NCBI GenBank assembly: GCA_964623265.1
Contig: CAZUTK010000056.1
Coordinates: forward strand, 1-19,422
Source: CAZUTK01 sp964623265
GTDB taxonomy: Bacteria; Electryoneota; B3-LCP
Length of the DNA: 19,422 bases
Reading direction: 5' to 3'
Each line of letters opens with the position of its first letter. Within the stretch, counting starts at the first letter, position 1. Positions 1-6,487 of this stretch are shown here, in pieces. The notes under the pieces were generated by a model. It had not been told where the DNA came from. It did not search any database and saw nothing but the letters and a program-made list of their open reading frames with translations. The translations under genes and the position numbers were made by a program.

Positions 1-623
1 CTGAAGATTTCATGCACCTTTTCGCGCGCGACTCTCATCACCTCCCGCATCGGCGGCGCCTGACCGAGCTCCTTTTGAAGAGAAGTCATCCGCACACCGG
101 CGATGCCGCAAGGCACGATGAGGTCGAAAGCGGCAAGGTTCGTGGTGACGTTCAAGGCGAAACCGTGATAGGTCACCCAGCGGCTGATCTTCACGCCGAT
201 CGAAGCGATCTTCCGTTGATTCACCCATACTCCGGTGAAGCCTTCCCGCCTGCAACCTCGTACCCCGAATTCACCGATGGTGCGCAGCAGAACCTCTTCT
301 AGATCGCGTAGGTAGCGCAGGACATCCATTCGATCGGGCTGCAGATTGAGGATGGGATATCCGATCAATTGCCCGGGACCGTGATAGGTGACGTCGCCGC
401 CGCGGTCGGTGGCTGCGAGTTCGATTCCCGATTCGGCGAGGACTTCCGCAGATGCCAGCAGATGACTCCGCCGGAAGCCGCTCCCCAACGTGATCACCGG
501 CGGATGTTCGAGGAGCAGCAATTGATCGGGGATGTCCCCTGCTATGCGCTGAGCCCAGAGACGGCGCTGAAGGGCATAAGCTTCCTGAAAAGGAATTCTG
601 CCGAGAATCCGAGTCTCGATCAT
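1..623 (-). CDS. lipB: Octanoyltransferase LipB (C-terminus cut by window edge)
   Basis: Transfers the octanoyl group from octanoyl-ACP to lipoyl domains of 2-oxoacid dehydrogenase E2 subunits and glycine cleavage H protein, the first step of endogenous lipoate synthesis in the cytoplasm. Reading the minus strand from the ATG at 621-623 gives 207 residues with no stop before the window edge. Family landmarks are present: RGGDVTYHGPGQLIGYP (about residues 74-90), TGVWV (130-134), RKIASIGVKI with the conserved lysine K138, and VPCGI with the catalytic cysteine C172. The usual family length is about 210-250, so only the last few residues are probably missing. The start lies 9 bases after the lpdA stop, so the two are almost certainly co-transcribed. 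The family assignment is very safe. Confidence 0.95.
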   Translation of the reverse strand, partial: MIETRILGRIPFQEAYALQRRLWAQRIAGDIPDQLLLLEHPPVITLGSGFRRSHLLASAEVLAESGIELAATDRGGDVTYHGPGQLIGYPILNLQPDRMDVLRYLRDLEEVLLRTIGEFGVRGCRREGFTGVWVNQRKIASIGVKISRWVTYHGFALNVTTNLAAFDLIVPCGIAGVRMTSLQKELGQAPPMREVMRVAREKVHEIF

Positions 624-632
624 AAGAAATGT

Positions 633-2036
633 CTATTTCTCGATCGCTCTGCCCAGAGTGTCCAATGCGGCTTGCATGACGGCTTCCGTCAGAGTCGGGT
701 GAGCGTGGATGGTGTTACCGATGGATTCCGGGATCGAACCATGCGTCTGCGCCAGACAGAGTTCCCCCAGCAACTCCGTCGCTTCCGATCCGACGATGTG
801 CGCGCCTAAGAACTCTCCATATTTCTCTTCGAAAATAAGTTTGACGAATCCTTCGCGATCCCCCGACGCCATAGCTTTCCCCGACGCCGAAAAGGGGAAT
901 CTGCCGATCTTCAGTTTCAGACCTTGCTCGCGAGCTTTCTCCTCCGTCCAGCCGATGGATGCCACCTGCGGCTGGCAATAAGTGCAGGAGGGTACTGTCC
1001 GCGGATCAATCCGATGCGCCGGCAGCCCCGCCATCTTTTCCACCGCCGCGATTCCTTCGTGAGAAGCCGCGTGCGCCAGCATCGGAGCTCCGATTACATC
1101 GCCGATGGCGTATATGTGCGGAACGCTGGTCTGATACGCGCCGCTGGTCTTGATGAAGCTCTTTTCGATCTCCACCCCCGCGTCCTCTAATCCGAGACCA
1201 TCGGAATTGCCTTGCACTCCGACCGCCACCAGACAGAGTTCCGCTTCCCAGGCTTGAGCGCCTTTATCCGAATTTCCTTGAACCTTGACTCCCTTCGCCG
1301 TCTTTTCCACCTTCTCGACTTTCGCGCCGGTGAAAATTTTAATCCCGGATTTCTGGAACGACTTGCGCACTACATCCGCCGCTTCAGCGTCCTCCAGCGG
1401 CAGGATCTGCGGCAGCATCTCCACCAGCGTCACCTCAGTCCCGATGGAGTGGTAGAAGTAGGCGAATTCCACGCCGATCGCTCCGGCGCCGATGATGATC
1501 ATGGATTTCGGCTGCTGCGGTAAGGTCATCGCCTGGCGCGAGGAGATGATTTTCTTGCCGTCCAGTTCGAGGTTAGGCAAGTTGCGCGGGCGGGCGCCCG
1601 TCGCGACCAGATAGTTCTTGCTCTTCAACTCGTGGATCTCTTCGCCGTCCGCATCGAATACCGTCAGAGTGTGCGCATCTTTGAACTTTCCTGTGCCCTT
1701 GAACACGGTTACCTTGTTCTTCTTCATCAAGAATTCTACGCCCTTCGACAGCCGATTGGCGACCTGGCGGCTGCGCCGGATCACGGCTGGGAAGTCCACC
1801 ATCGGGGCGGTGGAGGCGATCCCGAATTCGCCGGACCGCTTTAGAAGCTGGTATATTTCCGCCGACTTCAGGAGCGCTTTGGTCGGAATGCAACCCCAAT
1901 TTAAGCAGATCCCGCCCAGCTCTTCCCGTTCGATGAGAGCGACTTTCATGCCCAATTGGGAGGCGCGTATGGCGGAGACATAACCCCCCGGCCCGGAACC
2001 GATTACGGCGAGATCAAAAGACTGTGTTGAAGGCAT
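633..2036 (-). CDS. lpdA: Dihydrolipoyl dehydrogenase (E3)
   Basis: FAD-dependent oxidoreductase that reoxidises dihydrolipoyl groups of 2-oxoacid dehydrogenase complexes or the glycine cleavage system with NAD+. The 467-residue product has full family length. Visible motifs: the FAD-binding GSGPGG (13-18), the redox disulfide GGICLNWGCIPTK with C44 and C49, the NAD-binding GAGAIGVE (183-190), a second FAD contact YAIGDVIG, and the C-terminal catalytic HAHPTLTE with H446 and E451. The ATG at 2034-2036 has an AGGA about 9 bases upstream and a promoter-like sequence at 2077-2105. lipB follows after 9 bases, which suits a lipoate-related operon. No E1 or E2 gene is in the window, so the complex it serves cannot be told. 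Confidence 0.96.
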   Translation of the reverse strand: MPSTQSFDLAVIGSGPGGYVSAIRASQLGMKVALIEREELGGICLNWGCIPTKALLKSAEIYQLLKRSGEFGIASTAPMVDFPAVIRRSRQVANRLSKGVEFLMKKNKVTVFKGTGKFKDAHTLTVFDADGEEIHELKSKNYLVATGARPRNLPNLELDGKKIISSRQAMTLPQQPKSMIIIGAGAIGVEFAYFYHSIGTEVTLVEMLPQILPLEDAEAADVVRKSFQKSGIKIFTGAKVEKVEKTAKGVKVQGNSDKGAQAWEAELCLVAVGVQGNSDGLGLEDAGVEIEKSFIKTSGAYQTSVPHIYAIGDVIGAPMLAHAASHEGIAAVEKMAGLPAHRIDPRTVPSCTYCQPQVASIGWTEEKAREQGLKLKIGRFPFSASGKAMASGDREGFVKLIFEEKYGEFLGAHIVGSEATELLGELCLAQTHGSIPESIGNTIHAHPTLTEAVMQAALDTLGRAIEK

Positions 2037-2076
2037 CCGGATGCTTCCTATTCAAGATATATTTCACATTTCGAGG

Positions 2077-2105
2077 AATCTACGAATTCTACGTTCGGGA
2101 TGCAA
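2077..2105 (-). promoter_or_regulatory. Putative promoter of lpdA-lipB
   Basis: On the minus strand a TTGCAT hexamer (2100-2105) is followed by a 17-base spacer and TAGATT (2077-2082). This would give a leader of about 34 bases before the lpdA ATG. The -35 match is modest. It resembles the -10 element proposed for rlmN (TAGATT). Confidence 0.4.
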
Positions 2106-2161
2106 GAAAAATTTGCCTGGATATTGCAAGGTTTTATGAAAATCCGGAATTCCTTGGAAGG

Positions 2162-5158
2162 TTACTTCACCAGCAGCAGTTTCTGCAGATCCGTCTTGCC
2201 GCCGTGCCGTAAGACTAAGAAGTACATCCCGGAGCTGATATTCTCCGCTTTGAAAGTGATTTCGTGAATTCCCTTATCCTGCCGGCCTGAAAACAGATCC
2301 GCGACTCGTCTGCCGGCGAGGTCGTACAGGGTCAGACTGAGCGGGCCCGGGGAAGGCAAAGAATATCGAATGCGCGTCGTGGAATTGAAGGGATTCGGGT
2401 GATTCGGGTATAACTTGAACTCCGATGGGAAAAACGGCGCTTGCGTCGGAGGAACGCTTAGGAGATAATGGGACGATAGGATCAGATTGTCAACTCCCAA
2501 TCTGTAATTCGAACTGGCGCTGTTTTTTCCTACGACTTCAAAGGTGCATTGATGAGTGCCCGCATTCAGATAGATTGCCCCGAAATCCTTCTGCGTGCTG
2601 CGGCTGACCAACGGCGCATACAAATCCACCGGAAGCCCTAAGACCGTGTTGTTGATCTTGACGGATGCGACTCCGTAGTCAGGCGCCTGCGTGAAATACG
2701 CGCTGACGTCATATGTATCCGGAAAGGCGACCTGGAAAATCAAGCGCACGTAATCCCCGATGGCATCCGAGATCAGGAGTAATTGATGCTGATTGCTCCA
2801 GTTCTCGCCGTAAGCGATCATATTCTGCTCGCGGGTGGAATCTCCGGGAGACGTCGTAAATATCGGCAGTAATTCAGCCTCATATAAATAATTACTGGAT
2901 GTTCTGGCGTAGATTTCCTGGGAGGCGGGACCCTGATTTCCTGAGAAGTCCACAGCGGCGATTCGGTAATAATTGACCGTCCCCGGTGTGAGCTGATCAT
3001 CCGTGTATTGCGGCAGCAGAGTGGCGGCGGCATAATGACTCGAATCCGGCAGAAAACCGGATGTCAGACTCCGGTAAATCCGGTAACTGTGGATCCCGAT
3101 GTTGTCTTGCGCAGGATCCCATTGCAGGTGAAGCTGCCTCCCGTTTTCCAGCGGAATCGCCGCAGCATTTTGGACTTGGGTCGGCGCTTGCGCATCGAGT
3201 TGCGGCGGGATATGGGAGTAAACCTTATAATAATATTCGGTGAACCCTTGGTTGCCGCGATTCGTGAGGCTGATCGTCAACGAACCGGCGCCCTGTGTGT
3301 ATGCAGCGGGGATTTCAAAGGTGGATTCGCCCCAGCGCTTGATATAATTGTAATCCGGATCCCGCCAATAACCCAAGCTGTCCCCGTTCACCCGAACGAC
3401 AGCGATCTGTGGAAACACCGATGCATCGCGGCGCCGCACTAACCGGACGCCGGAATTATCAGGGTGAATGTTCACCGTGAATGTGGAGATCCCGAAATGC
3501 AGCCGTCCCTGGTCTGTGAAGTACTGCTCATCGTAAACGCCTGGGTAAGCGTAATAATGAGACTGCGGCGATTGCGCCCCCTGGACGGTGTAGTTGTGTT
3601 CGGCTTCCGAAGCCGGATCGCCGACATCCATTTCATCCGTCAGCATCAGCGTCAATTCCGGTTTGCGGTAGGAATACACCACCGAATTGTACGTCAACCG
3701 CGCGGTATTGCGATTCCCGTGCTCCGCTGAAATCCGGATCTGATTCGCGAAGGGGATCAAGTCCCCCATGAAAAAACGATATGCGGCTACTCTCCTCTCC
3801 GTTGCAATCTGCACCAGCGGCGCCCCGTGAACCGGCCTTGTGAAAGGACCCGACGCGAAATAATTCCCCGCGTTGAAATCGCCGTCGAAATCGGTCCCCT
3901 GCATGCAGGGCCAGGGGGAACCGTCCACGTACACGCGCAAGTCCCCGTGGAGAAATTCCATACCGGAGGCGGCGACCAGCGTCGCTTGCATCCCGATGAC
4001 TTGTCCGTGGCCGAATAGATCTGCAAGCGTGATATCCTGATCAGATTCGGCGGTTTGATAGCCGTGCTGAGTGATGCAGAAGTAACCGCTTCCCTCGCCG
4101 TAAGCTTCTTCTTTATGCGTGAACTGGTAGCTGATTTGGACCGGTGCGGTCGTGAGCGGATTGAAAATCTGAATCAGGGCGCTTTGCCAGAAGGGCATAG
4201 GGAGGTAACAATAGAATTCATTGCCCGACACGCCCAACGGCAGAGCCGCAACGTTCGACAACCCCAGCGGGCTCGCGAAGAAAGCTCCGAAGGTGCACTC
4301 CACTTGAGGGGTCGGTGCGTCATCCCAAATGCAGCGCAGGATCAGGCTTTCGAGGACATTCAAAGTTGCCGGTGTGAGATTCAGCCGGATTCCGGTGATG
4401 TTCCCGGAACCGGCCAGCGAGAGCAATGTCCCAGTCTGACTGGGGAGGATGCTCACCGATCCGGTCGTGAAGACATTTCCGGTCGGATCCTTCGGATCTA
4501 CGCCCGGATTCTGCCATTGCGCGACGATGGAGTCCGGTGAACTGCCGGTGAATGAAATGATAGGCGTGTTCGGTGGATATTTCTGATAGGTGATTTGGTA
4601 GGGCAGAGAACCGTTCACCAGACCGATTCTTATATTACGGGCGAACGGCATCGGCAGATAACAATAATAGCCTCCGGAAGAAACCGCCTGATTTCCCACC
4701 AGCGGAGCGAGGAAGTTCTGATAGACTCCGGAAAAGAGATTCCCCACAGTCGTGTTGATAGTCGGGACGACGTCATTGTCGAAGTAGATCAAGATGCGCA
4801 GATCGGGTGCCGCCGGGGAATATCGAAACCAGAGGCGGTAAACGCAGCCCGGACCGGTTTCTTCGAAAATCACCCGAAGTGAATCCAGTTGATAGAGGAA
4901 CCCCGCGCCGTCTTCATCGCCGCCGGCGGGATCGGCGCTCGAGATTTGACCCGCATAAACCGCTTGACGCTGCAGAGGCAGATCGGCGACCCGGGCGACG
5001 GCGTCTATGCCGATGGGATATTGTGCTCGTGCTTCCGCAATGAAGAACGCTGCCAATTGGAGAGCGGCGTAGACAGCGGCGAAGAAATATCGCGCCATCC
5101 AGCATCGAACGATCCCGCCTCGGTGGATTCTCGCACGGCTTTTGCCAGAAATTTTCAT
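2162..5158 (-). CDS. Exported DUF2961 (GH172-like) protein with FN3, CBM-like and T9SS sorting domains
   Basis: A 998-residue secreted protein. Residues 21-45 form a hydrophobic signal peptide (MARYFFAAV...AEARA), preceded by a basic 20-residue extension; the ATG at 5158 is kept because AGGAG lies 6 bases upstream. Residues ~85-195 and ~255-345 are related jelly-roll-like segments sharing YYCYLPMPF (164-172) and FYCYLPMPF (315-323), a DUF2961 hallmark. Residues ~375-482 match the second DUF2961 half (GDLRVYVDG, YRFFMGDLIPF, AEHG). A beta domain (~550-650), an FN3 domain (~657-752), a carbohydrate-binding-like domain (~758-895) and a Por/T9SS sorting domain (~912-998, YPNHPNPFN) follow. Known DUF2961 members are glycoside hydrolases GH172 acting on fructofuranosyl or arabinofuranosyl linkages. 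The usual catalytic glutamates look replaced here (H404, D425), so activity is doubtful. The patatin gene lies 9 bases upstream. Confidence 0.8.
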   Translation of the reverse strand: MKISGKSRARIHRGGIVRCWMARYFFAAVYAALQLAAFFIAEARAQYPIGIDAVARVADLPLQRQAVYAGQISSADPAGGDEDGAGFLYQLDSLRVIFEETGPGCVYRLWFRYSPAAPDLRILIYFDNDVVPTINTTVGNLFSGVYQNFLAPLVGNQAVSSGGYYCYLPMPFARNIRIGLVNGSLPYQITYQKYPPNTPIISFTGSSPDSIVAQWQNPGVDPKDPTGNVFTTGSVSILPSQTGTLLSLAGSGNITGIRLNLTPATLNVLESLILRCIWDDAPTPQVECTFGAFFASPLGLSNVAALPLGVSGNEFYCYLPMPFWQSALIQIFNPLTTAPVQISYQFTHKEEAYGEGSGYFCITQHGYQTAESDQDITLADLFGHGQVIGMQATLVAASGMEFLHGDLRVYVDGSPWPCMQGTDFDGDFNAGNYFASGPFTRPVHGAPLVQIATERRVAAYRFFMGDLIPFANQIRISAEHGNRNTARLTYNSVVYSYRKPELTLMLTDEMDVGDPASEAEHNYTVQGAQSPQSHYYAYPGVYDEQYFTDQGRLHFGISTFTVNIHPDNSGVRLVRRRDASVFPQIAVVRVNGDSLGYWRDPDYNYIKRWGESTFEIPAAYTQGAGSLTISLTNRGNQGFTEYYYKVYSHIPPQLDAQAPTQVQNAAAIPLENGRQLHLQWDPAQDNIGIHSYRIYRSLTSGFLPDSSHYAAATLLPQYTDDQLTPGTVNYYRIAAVDFSGNQGPASQEIYARTSSNYLYEAELLPIFTTSPGDSTREQNMIAYGENWSNQHQLLLISDAIGDYVRLIFQVAFPDTYDVSAYFTQAPDYGVASVKINNTVLGLPVDLYAPLVSRSTQKDFGAIYLNAGTHQCTFEVVGKNSASSNYRLGVDNLILSSHYLLSVPPTQAPFFPSEFKLYPNHPNPFNSTTRIRYSLPSPGPLSLTLYDLAGRRVADLFSGRQDKGIHEITFKAENISSGMYFLVLRHGGKTDLQKLLLVK

Positions 5159-5167
5159 TCCCTTCTC

Positions 5168-6175
5168 CTAATCTGCGGATCCCGTCAAATGCAGAGAATC
5201 AAGATGGGTCTGTCTGAATTCGAATTCATTGAAATGATGAGATTTGTAATCCCCTGTTCGCAACTTTTTTTGGACCTGAGACAGTTGTTCCCGTGCGACG
5301 GTCTCGCCGGCGGCGATCAACTCCTGCAGCCGCTCGAATTCAGTCCACTGGATGTTTTCGCGGATGGGGCGCAGGATGATATCCGCCTGTTTCAACGATT
5401 TTTCCGCCAGCAGCCGATTGGTCATGCGGACGGTTCGGAGAAAAACATCCAGAGTGTTGCGCGGCTCCGGTTCGCGGGTGCCGCAGCGATTGACATCCAC
5501 CGCGATGACGAAATCCGCGCCCAGAGCTCGGCACGCTTCCACTGGGATTAAATCGGTGGCTTCGCCGTCCACCAAGAGCATCCCGTTGAATTCCACCGGC
5601 GGGAAAAAGCCAGGGATGGATGAACTGGCGGTCAACGCTTGCTTCAAGGAACCCGTACGCAGAACCACCCCCTTGCCGCTGATCAGATCCGACGCCAAAG
5701 CCCCGAAAGTCACCGGCAGGTCTTCGATCTTCACGTCTTCGATCAACAGGGAAAGCGCGTTCTCGAGGCGGCTCTGCGAAAAGAGCGATTTCCGCATAAA
5801 AGAGAGGTTGATGATGAGTCGTTGCTTGAATCTCTCCGCCACGTAATTCAAAAAATGATCCCCACGATTGTTCTTGATTCGGAAAAAGGGGAACTTCATT
5901 GGGGATTGATCTTTTTCCAGCAACGACATCATCCGGTTCGTAAGTGCCTCAGCCGAACCCGCTTGCAGAAACGCCGCCCCCACCACCGCTCCCATGCTTG
6001 TGCCGGTGATCACGCCTATCGGCAACCCGCTCGCCTCTAAAACCTTCAGCACACCGATGTGCGCCAGAGCACGAGCGCCTCCGCCGCCCAGAGCCACGCC
6101 GATTTTCGGGTACTGCTGCACTGAAGTTGCTTCGGGCAATTTATTTTGCGGCATCTTCATCTCTTCCCATTTCAT
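5168..6175 (-). CDS. Patatin-like phospholipase / NTE-family esterase
   Basis: Serine acyl hydrolase of the patatin family (RssA/NTE type), expected to cleave acyl esters of phospholipids or lysophospholipids. In the 335-residue product starting at 6175, the oxyanion loop is GGGGAR (30-35), the nucleophile elbow is GTSMG with S60, and the catalytic aspartate is D203 in VDGEAT. Most relatives have DGG or DGA there; this one has DGE. No signal peptide or membrane segment is seen. A longer frame begins at a TTG at 6211, but that TTG lies in a probable -35 box and has no ribosome site. ATG codons at 6160 and 6154 are other possible starts. It probably forms an operon with the downstream exported DUF2961 gene, whose ribosome site overlaps this stop codon. 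Substrate unknown. Confidence 0.88.
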   Translation of the reverse strand: MKWEEMKMPQNKLPEATSVQQYPKIGVALGGGGARALAHIGVLKVLEASGLPIGVITGTSMGAVVGAAFLQAGSAEALTNRMMSLLEKDQSPMKFPFFRIKNNRGDHFLNYVAERFKQRLIINLSFMRKSLFSQSRLENALSLLIEDVKIEDLPVTFGALASDLISGKGVVLRTGSLKQALTASSSIPGFFPPVEFNGMLLVDGEATDLIPVEACRALGADFVIAVDVNRCGTREPEPRNTLDVFLRTVRMTNRLLAEKSLKQADIILRPIRENIQWTEFERLQELIAAGETVAREQLSQVQKKLRTGDYKSHHFNEFEFRQTHLDSLHLTGSAD

Positions 6176-6182
6176 TGCTCCT

Positions 6183-6211
6183 AAAATATCAAAGATTTTG
6201 ATTGAAATCAA
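6183..6211 (-). promoter_or_regulatory. Putative promoter of the patatin-DUF2961 unit, with inverted repeat
   Basis: On the minus strand TTGATT (6206-6211), a 17-base spacer and TATTTT (6183-6188) form a good promoter. Transcription would start at about 6176, next to the ATG at 6173-6175, giving a leaderless or very short leader. The -35 box is one arm of a perfect inverted repeat, TTGATT-2-AATCAA, at 6198-6211, which could be an operator. Confidence 0.5.
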
Positions 6212-6421
6212 CTGGAATTTGCGAAACCGAAGGAATGAATTTCGCGGTAATCCTCATCAAAAGGACAGAAAAGGAACGGAATCGAAATGTCGGAGTTTGA
6301 AGGGTGAAGATGTAAGGATGCAATCGGGTACGTGGGTTTGCAACTGCGAAAATGCAGGAGAAATTACATTATATTGCGTATACATATGTTCAATCATCAA
6401 CTAATTGGGTCAAAATTTTGC
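6212..6421. other. Intergenic stretch between divergent patatin and nrdJ units
   Basis: About 210 bases between the two divergent promoters with no convincing gene. It becomes AT-rich towards nrdJ (6361-6420) and holds short palindromes such as GTATAC and CATATG near 6378-6388. No tRNA, riboswitch or terminator was recognised. Confidence 0.5.
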
Positions 6422-6450
6422 TTGACTCATGCTGAGAATTCTATTATTTT
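6422..6450 (+). promoter_or_regulatory. Putative promoter of nrdJ
   Basis: TTGACT (6422-6427), a 17-base spacer and TATTTT (6445-6450) predict transcription starting at about 6457 and a leader of roughly 31 bases, which contains the GGAG ribosome site at 6477-6480. Confidence 0.6.
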
Positions 6451-6487
6451 ATAGTCCCATTTGTTAGTTTTAACTCGGAGTATGCCG

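Noticed and set aside
12..809. Plus-strand open frames over the start of the window
   Set aside because: The minus strand encodes LipB and the end of LpdA with intact catalytic motifs.
6366..6381. Possible NrdR box upstream of nrdJ (ACATTATATTGCGTAT)
   Set aside because: It matches the remembered palindromic consensus at only about 11 of 16 positions, and no second box at the usual spacing was found.
6212..6487. Cobalamin riboswitch upstream of the B12-dependent reductase
   Set aside because: No B12-box-like sequence was found, and the predicted leader is only about 31 bases.
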